From contig NZ_FRCR01000005.1 of NCBI RefSeq assembly GCF_900142995.1, forward strand, positions 111,578-175,577: DNA of 64,000 bases, read 5' to 3'. How positions within the stretch are numbered: the stretch's first letter is position 1; each line of letters opens with the position of its first letter. Both the position numbers and the translations under genes were made by a program. Positions 44,122-54,732 of this stretch are shown in pieces. The stretch comes from Caldanaerovirga acetigignens. GTDB lineage: Bacteria > Bacillota > Thermosediminibacteria > Thermosediminibacterales > Thermosediminibacteraceae. The notes under the pieces were generated by a model that had not been told where the DNA came from, searched no databases, and worked only from the letters and a program-made list of their open reading frames with translations.

Positions 44122-47100
44122 ACCTTGCCACGCCTTCCTCTTTCATTTTAGTTTCGAAGGTCCTGTCGAGAACAGCGGACATCCTGGGTGTTCTGAAAGC
44201 CGGTCCTTCGGCTTTTTCCGGCAGTTTTGCCTTTTTATCTTCGAAGTTGAATCCATTAAGATAAAGCACCGTCGTTCCGAAGGCATCTTTTGAGCCTGCC
44301 GGCCAAAATACGCCGGATTTGCCTATGCATTCCCTCTTTATGCCGCGGTACTCCGGAACATTTCGCGATACGGCGTCCAGCACGTCCTCCGCCGAATCGA
44401 ACCCCAGGCTATATCCTGTAGAATTTGCTAAGTCTTTTATCACCTGCCAGTTTTCCCTAGCAAAAAGCGGCGGGATCGCCCTTTCGAACCACTGAACCCT
44501 GCGCTCGCAACTGGTGTAAGAACCCCTTGACTCTGAAAATGCTGCAAGCGGCAGTACCACATCGGCAAGCCGGGCGGTGTCAGTAAGGAAAAGGTCCTGC
44601 ACAGCCAGGAATTCGAGCTTTTTCAGGGCTTCCGAAAAAGTCGGAGCTATCCCCGCAGGGTCTTCTCCAAAGATAAACGCTCCCCTTACCTTTCCTTGCT
44701 CTATAAGGTTCACGACTTCTTCGGCTTCAACCGAAACTCCCAAGTCCGCCAATCCTTGGGCGTTATTCTTGCCTCTCAGCATGATTATGCCATTTCGCGG
44801 TTTTCCTATATGACCCGATACCACGGCAATGGAAGCTACTAGTCTTTCGGCATCCTTCGTCATCCTTTCATGGTCGAAGACCACCATAGCGTTTTTCGCC
44901 TGTCCGTAAATGCGGGCAACTTCCCTCAGGTCTTCCGGAACGGTTACGACGGCGAGGGACTCTTTTAGCTGCTCGAATCCTTCAGCTTTTGAAACTCCCG
45001 CTGTAAATCCTTCTTCAATCAGCGCTTTCAATAGTGCCTTCAAAAATTCCACGTTGTTTTCGGGCCTTAACACCTTAACGGCATCTTCATCCAGGTAAGA
45101 CGGTTCTGGATTTATTACCACCAATTTTGCTCCTTTTTTAATCGCTTCTCTTATCTTCAGTCCTGCTACGGCGTAATCCTCCATCGCCCGGCAACCTATT
45201 AGGAGCACCACATCGGTGGTCGACAATTCTTCAAGGGAGTTCGTTGAAGCATCGTATCCTAATACATCTTTAAGGCCACTAGGATCGCTTCCAAAAGAAG
45301 CGATATAGGTAGTCCCAAGGCCCTTAGCGAACTCTTTTATAGCGAAAATCTCTTCATTGGTAAGTCCCGGCGATACAAATACCGCAAGGCTTTCCGGCCC
45401 GTAAAGAGCGCTCAACCCCCTTGCCTTTCTTGCCGCATAGAGCACCGCTTCCTCGTAAGAGGCATTTTCTAATTTCCCGTTTTTCTTGACCATCGGCATG
45501 GTTAGCCTTTCTTTCATGGAAAGCGCACTGAAACCGAACCGGCCCTTTACGCAAAGGTGCCCGCCGTCTACCGAGCTTTCCCTGTCCGGCAAAGCCCTTA
45601 GCAGCATGTCTCCCCTTATATCGAGGTTCAGGCTGCATCCCACGCCGCAGAAGGAACACACGGTTTTCTTCTGTTCAGTCTTAAGGGGCACGGGTTTTGC
45701 CACAGGCGGCCTTTCCTGCAGCGCTCCGGTCGGGCAGACGGCTACGCACTGCCCGCAGGAAATGCAGCTCGTTTCCTTTAAAGGCAGCTCGAACTCGGGT
45801 TTTACAACCGTTACGAAGCCTCTGTTTACAAGCCCCAGTGCGGTTACTCCCATCACTTCGTCGCAAACCCTCACACAAAGACCGCATAGGATACACTTTT
45901 GCGGGTCCCTCACGATAAAAGGATGGTCGTCTTTGTAATCGTATTTATTTGCTTGTCCGGCGAATTTTTCCGGGCTTACGCCGTATTCATTGGCGTATTT
46001 TATTAGTTTGCATTCAAAATAGTCCTTGCAGCCGCATTCGAGACACCGCATTGCCTCTTTTTTCGCTTCTTCTTCGCTGTAGCCGAGGACAATTTCCCTG
46101 AAATTAGTCTTTCTCTCTTCAGGGGAAAGGTGCGCCATCTGGACCCTTGGAATTTTTTCCCTGTCGGCGAAATCCTCTTCCGTCAAGTCATCCCGCCGCA
46201 CCAGATACGGTTCCTTATATGGTATGACTTCGCCCTCCAGGTAGCTCATTATCACGTCGGCTGCTCGTTTTCCGTCGGCCACAGCCTCTATGGCTATCCC
46301 AGGGCCTTCATTTATAGCATCTCCACCGGCGAAAACCCCCGCAAGATTGGTGGCAAAAGTACCTTCTGCAGCGGATATAGTGCCCCTTTTTGTGAGACTT
46401 ACGCCTTCAAAGCCCGTCGCGTCAACCTCCTGCCCTATTGCAGCAATCACCGTATCTACTTCCAGCACTATCTCCTCCCCCGGAATGGGCTCGGGCTTTC
46501 TCCTGCCGGAAGCATCGGGCTCGCCTAACCTCATCCTCTGGAGCCTTATAGCTCCAACTCGCCCGTTTTTTTCTATTATTTCCATAGGTGCTACCAGGAA
46601 TATGAATTTTACTCCTTCTTCCTCAGCCTCTTTTATTTCGACTTCGTTAGCAGGCATCTCGTTTCTTGTCCTGCGGTAAAGGACGTAAACTTCCTCAGCT
46701 CCAAGGCGTACCGCGGTGCGGCAGGCATCCATGGCGGTGTTTCCTCCACCTACTACCGCCACTTTCTTGCCCATTTCCACCGGCTCGCCCTTAGCCACTT
46801 TTCTTAAAAAGTCTATACCTCCCATGACCCCCGGCAGCTCCTCACCCGGGCAGCGAAGCTTCGAGCTTTTCCATGCACCTATCGCCAAGAAAACCGCATC
46901 GTATTTCGCCCTTAGATAATACAATGTTACATCTTTTCCTATCTTGCAGTTTGTCACGAATTCGACGCCCATCTTTTTGATAAGCTCAATCTCTTTGTCC
47001 AGCACTTCTTTGGGCAGCCTGTATTGGGGTATGCCGTACCTCAACATGCCGCCGAGTTTTTCCATAGCTTCGTATACCACTACCTTGTGGCCTTCCTTGG

Positions 47101-47737
47101 CAAGATAGTACGCGGCGCTAAGCCCTGCAGGCCCGCTTCCCACTACTGCCACAGATTTGCCTGTAGGCGGTTTTATCTCCGGCATATATGGATGCCCGGA
47201 AGCTAAATCTACATCTCCTACGAAGCTTTTCAGCCAAGCTATGGCGATGGGTTCTTCCACCAGGTTTCTTCTGCACGCATCCTCGCAAGGGTGCGGGCAT
47301 ATCCTTCCTATGCTGGCAGGCAGCGGCAGGTTTTCCTTTATGAGTTTTACCGCTTCCTGGTACCTGCCGTTTGCAATTAGCCCCACATAACCTTGACAGT
47401 CGGTGTGAGCCGGACAAGCTTGGCGGCAGGGCGGCCTGCAGTCTCCTATGTGGTTGGACAAAAGGAGTTCTAAAGCCATCTTCCTAGCTTTCCGGATCTT
47501 TTTATTATCCGTATAGATTACCATTCCCTCGCTGATTTCCGTCGCGCATGCCCTGAGGAGTTTTGGTGCACCCTGCACTTCCACAAGGCAAAGTCCGCAG
47601 GAACCGTATATCTTGACTCTCTCGTCATAACACAGGGTGGGGATTTCTATCCCATTTTCCCTCGCGACTTCCAAGATGGTTTGCCCTTTATAGCCTTTTA
47701 CTTCTCTTCCGTTTATGTTGAGACTAATCTTCTCCAT
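44120..47737 (-). CDS. Large flavin/Fe-S subunit, StnA-like (NfnB-like plus formate-dehydrogenase-like domain)
   Basis: The 1205-residue protein has, in order, a [2Fe-2S] ferredoxin domain (1-75, Cys in PTLCYDE, GSCGLCLVE), a GltD/NfnB-like flavoprotein (about 100-540; VAVVGSGPAGLSAAYYLA and VAVVGGGNTAMDACRTAV), two [4Fe-4S] clusters (about 605-690; CILCGLCVRVC, CISCGQCVAVC) and a molybdopterin oxidoreductase-like domain (about 710-1150; VCSFCGVGCSLNLDI, GGHLCVKGRFG). The Cys or Sec that binds Mo/W in formate dehydrogenases is not seen: the region reads IASFGSDPSGLKDVLG. With NuoF- and NuoE-like genes upstream this resembles StnABC electron-bifurcating transhydrogenase. A NADPH-linked oxidoreductase role is inferred. 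Confidence 0.8.
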   Translation of the reverse strand: MEKISLNINGREVKGYKGQTILEVARENGIEIPTLCYDERVKIYGSCGLCLVEVQGAPKLLRACATEISEGMVIYTDNKKIRKARKMALELLLSNHIGDCRPPCRQACPAHTDCQGYVGLIANGRYQEAVKLIKENLPLPASIGRICPHPCEDACRRNLVEEPIAIAWLKSFVGDVDLASGHPYMPEIKPPTGKSVAVVGSGPAGLSAAYYLAKEGHKVVVYEAMEKLGGMLRYGIPQYRLPKEVLDKEIELIKKMGVEFVTNCKIGKDVTLYYLRAKYDAVFLAIGAWKSSKLRCPGEELPGVMGGIDFLRKVAKGEPVEMGKKVAVVGGGNTAMDACRTAVRLGAEEVYVLYRRTRNEMPANEVEIKEAEEEGVKFIFLVAPMEIIEKNGRVGAIRLQRMRLGEPDASGRRKPEPIPGEEIVLEVDTVIAAIGQEVDATGFEGVSLTKRGTISAAEGTFATNLAGVFAGGDAINEGPGIAIEAVADGKRAADVIMSYLEGEVIPYKEPYLVRRDDLTEEDFADREKIPRVQMAHLSPEERKTNFREIVLGYSEEEAKKEAMRCLECGCKDYFECKLIKYANEYGVSPEKFAGQANKYDYKDDHPFIVRDPQKCILCGLCVRVCDEVMGVTALGLVNRGFVTVVKPEFELPLKETSCISCGQCVAVCPTGALQERPPVAKPVPLKTEQKKTVCSFCGVGCSLNLDIRGDMLLRALPDRESSVDGGHLCVKGRFGFSALSMKERLTMPMVKKNGKLENASYEEAVLYAARKARGLSALYGPESLAVFVSPGLTNEEIFAIKEFAKGLGTTYIASFGSDPSGLKDVLGYDASTNSLEELSTTDVVLLIGCRAMEDYAVAGLKIREAIKKGAKLVVINPEPSYLDEDAVKVLRPENNVEFLKALLKALIEEGFTAGVSKAEGFEQLKESLAVVTVPEDLREVARIYGQAKNAMVVFDHERMTKDAERLVASIAVVSGHIGKPRNGIIMLRGKNNAQGLADLGVSVEAEEVVNLIEQGKVRGAFIFGEDPAGIAPTFSEALKKLEFLAVQDLFLTDTARLADVVLPLAAFSESRGSYTSCERRVQWFERAIPPLFARENWQVIKDLANSTGYSLGFDSAEDVLDAVSRNVPEYRGIKRECIGKSGVFWPAGSKDAFGTTVLYLNGFNFEDKKAKLPEKAEGPAFRTPRMSAVLDRTFETKMKEEGVAR

Positions 47738-47755
47738 GTCTTCCCCTCCCTCGCC

Positions 47756-49507
47756 TTATTCTACGTATACTGCTCCAAAGCGGCAGACTTCCATGCAAGT
47801 GCCGCACTTGGTGCAGTTTTCCTGGATTATCTCGTAAGGCTGTCCTTTCGAACCCTTTATGGTATTTACAGGGCACTTGCGGGCACATAGGCCGCAGCTT
47901 TTGCATTTTGCCGGGTCAATTCTGTAAGTTATAAGAGCTTTGCACTGTTTGGCCGGGCATTTTTTGTCTTTTATATGGGCTTCGTACTCATGGCGGAAGT
48001 ATTTGAGCGTCGTAAGCACCGGATTTGGCGCCGTCTGCCCCAGGCCGCAGAGCGACCCCTCCTTGACGTTCATAGCGAGTTCTTCCAGCACTTCAAGGTC
48101 TTCTTCTTTGCCCTCACCCCTGCAGATTCTTTCAAGGATTTCCAGCATCCTCTTGGTGCCTATCCTGCAGTGGGTACACTTTCCGCAGGACTCCTTTTGT
48201 GTGAAGTCCAGGAAGAACCTCGCCATGTCCACCATGCAGGTGGTCTCGTCCATTACGATCATGCCGCCGGAGCCCATTATTGCACCGGTTTTAACGATAG
48301 ACTCGTAATCTACCGGCGTGTCCAAAAGGGACTCCGGAATGCAGCCGCCGGAAGGCCCTCCAAGCTGCACGGCCTTTATCTTCCGGTCTCCTTTTATGCC
48401 GCCACCTATTTTGAAAATGACTTCCCTAAGCGGCACTCCCATCGGGACCTCTACAAGACCCCCTCTTTTTACCTTCCCTGCCAAGGCAAAGACTTTAGTG
48501 CCTTTGCTCTTTTCGGTACCTACAGAAGCGAAGGCTTTGCCGCTGTTTTGTATTATCCAGGGCACATTGGCAAAAGTTTCAACGTTGTTGATGTTGGTGG
48601 GTTTACCCATGTAGCCTTTTTGAGCCGGGAAAGGCGGCTTGAGCCTGGGCATCCCCCTTTCTCCTTCTAAAGATGCTATTAATGCCGTCTCTTCACCGCA
48701 TACGAAGGCTCCCGCACCGGCCTTTATATTTATATCAAAGGAAAAGTTCATCCCCATAATGTTTTTTCCCAAAAAGCCCTTTTCTCTAGCCTGGGCTATG
48801 GCTATCTCCAACCTTTTAATGGCAAGGGGATATTCAGCCCTCACGTAGATATATCCAGCCTCAGCCCCGATGGCGTAAGCTGCTATTGCCATTCCTTCGA
48901 GCACCGAGTGTGGGTCGCCTTCCAAGACGCTCCTGTCCATGAATGCCCCCGGATCTCCTTCATCGGCATTGCACACCACGTATTTCGGTGTCCCGGGAGC
49001 AGTCCTTGTGGCATTCCACTTAAACCAGGTAGGAAAGCCCGCTCCTCCCCTTCCCCTCAGGCCTGAAATCTTTATCTCTTCTATTACTTCTTCAGGTGTC
49101 ATCTCTTTTAAGGCTTTTTCTAAGGCTTTATATCCCCCTGCTTCTATATACTCGTCTATACATTCAGGGTCAATTTTACCACAATTTCTAAGCGCGATCC
49201 TTAGCTGACCTTCTATATAAGCCCTGTCCTCGTCCGAAAGAGCATTCTCGTTTACTACAATTCCCTTTTCCAAGTGATTCTCAAAAATATCCTTCACCAC
49301 ATCCGGCGTCACTTTCACGTACATCGTACTTTTCCCTTCGTCGTCCACCACTTCTACCAAGGGCTCTAAGTAGCACATCCCTATGCATCCCGCTTTTTTA
49401 ACTTCCACGTCCAAATTTCTCTTTCTTACCTCGTCTTCCACCGCTTGGAGCACTTTATTGCCCCCCGCAGCAATTCCGCAGCTTCCCAGTCCAACTATCA
49501 CCTTCAT
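47756..49507 (-). CDS. NuoF/HydB-like flavin and iron-sulfur subunit
   Basis: The 583-residue subunit has an N-terminal thioredoxin-like [2Fe-2S] domain (GSCGIAAGG, KAGCIGMCYLEPL), a NADH- and FMN-binding NuoF core (SGLRGRGGAGFPTWFKW, CNADEGDPGAFMDR, CGEETALIASLEG), the ESCGKCTHCRIGTKRMLE cluster and a C-terminal 2[4Fe-4S] ferredoxin (CKSCGLCARKCPV, CTKCGTCMEVC). This plan is shared with HydB of bifurcating hydrogenases, where FMN splits electrons from NADH. It starts four bases after the NuoE-like gene. Confidence 0.93.
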   Translation of the reverse strand: MKVIVGLGSCGIAAGGNKVLQAVEDEVRKRNLDVEVKKAGCIGMCYLEPLVEVVDDEGKSTMYVKVTPDVVKDIFENHLEKGIVVNENALSDEDRAYIEGQLRIALRNCGKIDPECIDEYIEAGGYKALEKALKEMTPEEVIEEIKISGLRGRGGAGFPTWFKWNATRTAPGTPKYVVCNADEGDPGAFMDRSVLEGDPHSVLEGMAIAAYAIGAEAGYIYVRAEYPLAIKRLEIAIAQAREKGFLGKNIMGMNFSFDINIKAGAGAFVCGEETALIASLEGERGMPRLKPPFPAQKGYMGKPTNINNVETFANVPWIIQNSGKAFASVGTEKSKGTKVFALAGKVKRGGLVEVPMGVPLREVIFKIGGGIKGDRKIKAVQLGGPSGGCIPESLLDTPVDYESIVKTGAIMGSGGMIVMDETTCMVDMARFFLDFTQKESCGKCTHCRIGTKRMLEILERICRGEGKEEDLEVLEELAMNVKEGSLCGLGQTAPNPVLTTLKYFRHEYEAHIKDKKCPAKQCKALITYRIDPAKCKSCGLCARKCPVNTIKGSKGQPYEIIQENCTKCGTCMEVCRFGAVYVE

Positions 49508-49511
49508 TCTC

Positions 49512-50048
49512 CTACACCCCCTCTTTTTCCGTCTCTTTCTTCAAAATTTCCCTTATGATGCCCCTGGCTTTATCCGGGGTAAGTTTGCCGTAAGCTTCAC
49601 CGTCTATCATCATCACCGGAGCAAGGCTGCAGCACCCGAGGCAAGCCACGTTTTGAAGAGTAAAAAGCCCGTCTTTTGTAGTCTCTCCTTCATTAATTTT
49701 CAGTTCGTCGCAGAGGGCACTTGTGATTAGTTCAGCCCCGTTTACATGGCAGGCTGTGCCGTGGCAAACCATTATAAGATGCTTGCCTATGGGTCTCAAT
49801 CTAAACTGAGCATAAAACGTGGCAACCCCAAATACTTTGGCGGGTTTTACTTTTATTTCCCGGGCGATATGGTAAAGCACCTTCCTGGGCAGGTATCCGT
49901 AGATATCTTGGGCTTTTTGTAGCACCGTTATGAGGCTGCCGGGGTTGCCCCTGTACTTTTCGAGCACCCCATCTAAAAGGGCAAGGTCTACTTCTTCATC
50001 CGGAAATCTGGCATCAAACCCCGATTCTTTGCACTCACAGCAACTCAT
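49512..50048 (-). CDS. NuoE/HydC-like [2Fe-2S] subunit
   Basis: The 178-residue protein carries the NuoE pattern ITVLQKAQDIYGYLPRKVL, VFGVATFYAQFRLRPIGKH and the four cluster ligands in VCHGTACHVNGAE and NVACLGCCSLAPVMMI. It forms the outer [2Fe-2S] relay next to the NuoF-like subunit. It begins the three-gene unit with GGGGAGG upstream. An N-terminal CCECKESG segment is extra. Confidence 0.94.
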   Translation of the reverse strand: MSCCECKESGFDARFPDEEVDLALLDGVLEKYRGNPGSLITVLQKAQDIYGYLPRKVLYHIAREIKVKPAKVFGVATFYAQFRLRPIGKHLIMVCHGTACHVNGAELITSALCDELKINEGETTKDGLFTLQNVACLGCCSLAPVMMIDGEAYGKLTPDKARGIIREILKKETEKEGV

Positions 50049-50122
50049 CTATTTTTCCTCCCCTTTACAGAATTCGTACCAATAACAGATTGCACAATTT
50101 ATAAATTATTTTATATTCTACA

Positions 50123-50947
50123 TTACGCCTCTTTTTCCTTCCTGAAAAAAAGTTTTTTTACCTTGATATCCACCCTAAGCACGTTTAAAGCCGTCATATA
50201 TTCTACCTTTTCCTTCACCTCCTGCTGGACTTTCTCCATCAAAGGCAAAATTGGAATCCCGTACTGTACCGTAAGTTCTAAACTAATCGCGACTCCGGAG
50301 CCATGGTTTTCAACGACAGCCCTCCCTCCGCCCCCTATTCCTTCTATGCTTCTTGCTACATGTAAAGCAATCTGGCTTATCACCGTATCGGCAACAGTAT
50401 ACCGTCCTAAATAGCTGTATGTGGGCCTCACCACCGACTTTTCCGTGACTATCTCCTGCCTACCCCGGCGGTAAAAAATTTTAAGGGGGTCTAAAAGATA
50501 CCCCGAAAAGTATTTCTTTATCTCGAGCGTGGGCACAGGTATTACGTGTTTTCCATCTACAGTCCTTATCTTCCTTGCCTCTTCTATCTCCTTTTTAGTC
50601 GATACATCCTCAATATATACAACTCTTGTGGGCTCCGGAAGCTCCAACGTCCTGCAGATTGTCCTTACCATTTTTTCCGAAGTACCTATGACGAGAACTC
50701 TTTTTGCATCAATTTCCTTCACCTTCTCTCTGACTTCTTCGGCATGATGCGGATCCTGAAAAAGAGCCCTTTTTATCGCACCTACCCTCGTCTCTTCCCT
50801 TTTTGCCGAATAACCGGCTACCACCCTATTTCCGTGGATCAAAAGCCCATCGTCAATTATAAGTTCGGCACCGTACTGCCTCGCCACTAAATGAGCCCGG
50901 TGGCTTTTTCCGGTGCCGCTTTTGCCTACAAAGGCGATTACTTCCAA
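50123..50947 (-). CDS. P-loop NTPase fused to an Asp23/Gls24 domain
   Basis: The first about 160 residues form a nucleotide-binding domain with Walker A IAFVGKSGTGKSHRAHLVA followed by IIDDGLLIHGNRVV. The C-terminal about 105 residues match the Asp23/Gls24 envelope-stress family (YTVADTVISQIALHVARSIE, GVAISLELTVQYGIPIL, VEYMTALNVLRVDIKV). I take a TTG start eight bases after GGAG, which begins at the P-loop; a longer frame to 51007 lacks a ribosome site. The role is unknown; the parts suggest ATP-dependent control at the cell envelope. Confidence 0.8.
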   Translation of the reverse strand: MEVIAFVGKSGTGKSHRAHLVARQYGAELIIDDGLLIHGNRVVAGYSAKREETRVGAIKRALFQDPHHAEEVREKVKEIDAKRVLVIGTSEKMVRTICRTLELPEPTRVVYIEDVSTKKEIEEARKIRTVDGKHVIPVPTLEIKKYFSGYLLDPLKIFYRRGRQEIVTEKSVVRPTYSYLGRYTVADTVISQIALHVARSIEGIGGGGRAVVENHGSGVAISLELTVQYGIPILPLMEKVQQEVKEKVEYMTALNVLRVDIKVKKLFFRKEKEA

Positions 50948-51044
50948 ATTATCAACTCCTGCTACATAGTTGTACTCTTTTATATTATCACAATAATGAA
51001 ATACCATAAAGATATTTGTGAAACTTTTTACATGATTATCTAGT

Positions 51045-51079
51045 AAAACGCCTTCGGCTTCTTTTACCGAAGGCGTTTT
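51045..51079 (-). terminator. Bidirectional terminator after the GH18 gene
   Basis: AAAACGCCTTCGG, nine-base loop, CCGAAGGCGTTTT forms a perfect 13-bp stem ten bases beyond the GH18 stop. A- and T-runs are built into the stem ends, so it can act on both strands. Confidence 0.8.
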
Positions 51080-51089
51080 ATCAATATAA

Positions 51090-52505
51090 TCATTTTGCAG
51101 CCTTAAAATTGTCGTATACGGCCTGCCAGAAACTAGCCGTGGTATAACCCAACCTCCACACCGCTATTCCCTTGAGGCCTTTTTCTATGACCAATTTGCA
51201 TTTGGCATCCACCGAAGCACCGCTTTCCATCCAGATTTGATAAGTTACACCTTTTTCGTCTTTAAAACTTCCGTAAGCCATAAGCGAATTTCCGTCCAGG
51301 TTCATTTTCAAGCCGTATTTGCTCTTTAATTCATCTAAAAAGAGTATTCTCGAATAGGTCATCTGATTTTTCTCTTCCAATACTGTGTACCTTAGGCCAT
51401 CCGTCCAGGCATAGCCGTAATAGCCCACACCTAAGACAACCTTCTGAGCCGGTATCCTCGCTGTGGCATAATCCACAACTTCCCTCGTCCAATCCACACC
51501 CGCCTGAGGCCCCGGCGCACTTGGACTTTTGTCGTAAGCCATGATAACTACGAAATCGCTGTACTTGCCCAAGACTTCATAGTCGTATGCCGGCCACCAG
51601 TCGTTTTTTTCGGTCTTTGCAGGGAGGGAAATGTTTAGAGACTTGTTTTTTGATTTTAAGGCATTGTATAGCTCAATTATAAAACTGTTAAAATTCTCTT
51701 TATCCTCAGGTTTTATGTATTCGAAGTCGATATTGACGCCGTCGTAGTTTTCTTTTTCTACCTCACTTACTATCTGGCCTATTAGCGCCTTCCTTTTTTC
51801 CGGAGTATCCAAGGCCTGGCTCAAGCGCGCGCGGTCCGATTCAAAAATGAGTGCATATACCTTGACGCCTTTTTGCCGTGCCGCCTCGAGTACTAAATTA
51901 TAATCCTGCGGTTTCATAATATAGCGGGAATTGTCGTAACTTACCAGGTTCGAATTTTCGTCAAGGGTGTACCACTTGGCCGCGATGGAAGTGAGCTTTT
52001 CCACGTTCTTTATGAAATCGTCGTAGGACTGAGAATAATAATATCCCAAGATGTATTTGGCAAGACCTTCTTTTACAGTTATAAACACCGCCATTTTAGC
52101 GCCGTCCCAGTGAACTTGCGCTCCAAAAGCCTCGCTAAAAAAGCGTATGGGGACCATTGTCCTCCCTTTTACGATCAGAGCAGGAACATCTAGTTTTACC
52201 GGCTTTCCGTTTATGTAGGCGACGGAATTACCTATCCTGAGGATAATCTGAGTTGAGCCTTTTACTGCCGTAATCATTTTCGTCTTTTCATCCCAATGGA
52301 CATTCGCCCCCAAATTTTCGCCCAAAAATCTAAATGGCACGAGCACCCTGCTCGATTTCATCACCGGCGGCACATCGGGCTTTATTTCCCTGCCATTCAG
52401 GAAAACTTTAATAGTTCCGGCACCGTATATTTCAAGAGGCGACACCGTTGATAATAAAAAGACTCCGATTAAAAAAAGAACGGATATTTTTCGAATATTC
52501 CTCAA
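51090..52505 (-). CDS. Secreted GH18 glycosidase with copper amine oxidase-like N domains
   Basis: A signal peptide (ISVLFLIGVFLLSTVSPLEI) is followed by a copper amine oxidase N-terminal-like region in two repeats (GREIKPDVPPVMKSSRVLVP, GKPVKLDVPALIVKGRTMVP) and a GH18 TIM barrel from about 150 to 471. The catalytic motif is YDGVNIDFEYI, with Glu as proton donor and Asn at the middle Asp, as in SleL/YaaH spore-cortex enzymes. It probably cleaves N-acetylglucosamine links in peptidoglycan or cortex. The start is TTG after GGGGG. Confidence 0.9.
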   Translation of the reverse strand: MRNIRKISVLFLIGVFLLSTVSPLEIYGAGTIKVFLNGREIKPDVPPVMKSSRVLVPFRFLGENLGANVHWDEKTKMITAVKGSTQIILRIGNSVAYINGKPVKLDVPALIVKGRTMVPIRFFSEAFGAQVHWDGAKMAVFITVKEGLAKYILGYYYSQSYDDFIKNVEKLTSIAAKWYTLDENSNLVSYDNSRYIMKPQDYNLVLEAARQKGVKVYALIFESDRARLSQALDTPEKRKALIGQIVSEVEKENYDGVNIDFEYIKPEDKENFNSFIIELYNALKSKNKSLNISLPAKTEKNDWWPAYDYEVLGKYSDFVVIMAYDKSPSAPGPQAGVDWTREVVDYATARIPAQKVVLGVGYYGYAWTDGLRYTVLEEKNQMTYSRILFLDELKSKYGLKMNLDGNSLMAYGSFKDEKGVTYQIWMESGASVDAKCKLVIEKGLKGIAVWRLGYTTASFWQAVYDNFKAAK

Positions 52506-52523
52506 ATTCTACGACCCCCTTCA

Positions 52524-53093
52524 TTAGTCCAGCAATACCATTCCGGTCCAAACTACTTTCCCCGGCGTAAAGGCAAATTCTAGCCCTGCATTTTTGCAAG
52601 TTTTAAATACATCAATACCCATTGCTTCCATAGATGGCCTTGCCTTCTCCCTCTGAACACAATAACCGTGTCCAGCGGCAGCAGGACATCTTTCACACAA
52701 TATACACGGCCCTCCTATAAACCCGGCAGCAAAATGAAAGCCGGAAGAAAAAGCTCTCTTTTCCGTTTTATACACTGCCTCGTGCAAAAGAAGGGCAAGC
52801 CTTTTTGCCTCATTTTCTGCATCTTTGCTTTCGGTTTTACCTTCCACCTGCAGAATGACTGCCATAAAGTATTTTAAGACAAGTTTTCTAAATTCATCTA
52901 CATCCGGCACATAAGGAGGGCACATAAACCTCTTCCCGTACTCCCTGCAGCCCGAATGGCTGCATTGAAACCTAACCCGCTCATCCACCACTACGTCCCG
53001 GGCCAATATGAGTTCGACCCGTGCAACGCCTTCACAATTTTTTGCAAATCCGAGGAGTTTTTCAGCCTCCTTAAATTTTTCCAGCAGCCTCAT
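52524..53093 (-). CDS. DUF2284 putative metal-binding protein
   Basis: The 189-residue protein has the Cys arrangement of DUF2284: FQCSHSGCREYGKRFMCPPY and PCILCERCPAAAGHGYCVQR, likely to bind an iron-sulfur cluster or other metal. Function is not known in the family. It follows a GAGGTGGACC ribosome site and lies 18 bases before the GH18 gene in the same direction. Confidence 0.88.
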   Translation of the reverse strand: MRLLEKFKEAEKLLGFAKNCEGVARVELILARDVVVDERVRFQCSHSGCREYGKRFMCPPYVPDVDEFRKLVLKYFMAVILQVEGKTESKDAENEAKRLALLLHEAVYKTEKRAFSSGFHFAAGFIGGPCILCERCPAAAGHGYCVQREKARPSMEAMGIDVFKTCKNAGLEFAFTPGKVVWTGMVLLD

Positions 53094-53183
53094 GGTCCAC
53101 CTCTTAAAGCATAATAGCCTTTTAGTCTATAATACCAGAATCAATGCTATCTCGTCCACCTTGTAACAAATTCGTAAAATATA

Positions 53184-53213
53184 TTGACAGAATTCCTAGT
53201 ATACTGGTATAAT
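53184..53213 (+). promoter_or_regulatory. Sigma-A promoter of the met operon
   Basis: Perfect TTGACA (53184-53189) and TATAAT (53208-53213) boxes are 18 bases apart. Transcription would start near 53220, about 20 bases before the SAM riboswitch. Confidence 0.85.
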
Positions 53214-53240
53214 TGCTTTAAATTAAAATTGAAAAATTGG

Positions 53241-53404
53241 CCTCTTATCAAGAGCGGTGGAGGGACTGGCCCGATGAAACCCGGCAACCCGCGCCTTTAA
53301 TAAAAGCGCGAAGGTGCCAATTCCTGCAAAACGCTAAAAGGCGTTTTGAGAGATAAGAGGAAGGTTGAAAGAAACCCTCTTCTTATCGAAGGGGGTTTTT
53401 TTTA
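53241..53404 (+). promoter_or_regulatory. SAM-I (S-box) riboswitch with terminator
   Basis: The core reads CTCTTATCAAGAGCGGTGGA, GGGACTGGCCCGATGAAACC, CGGCAACC, AAGGTGCCAATTCCTGC and closes with GATAAGAG, which pairs with CTCTTATC as P1. Downstream CCCTCTTC-TTATC-GAAGGGGG with T8 is the terminator. GATAAGAGG can instead pair with CTTCTTATC as antiterminator. Bound S-adenosylmethionine should end transcription before metY. Confidence 0.97.
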
Positions 53405-53428
53405 CACAAAAACAAAAAGGAGGAATAG

Positions 53429-54706
<1,278 letters not shown>

Positions 54707-54732
54707 AAAATTTACAACCGAGGGGGATGGCC

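Noticed and set aside
44120..47737. Selenocysteine recoding in the formate-dehydrogenase-like domain
   Set aside because: The frame is open throughout with no in-frame TGA, and neither Cys nor Sec stands at the metal-ligand position.
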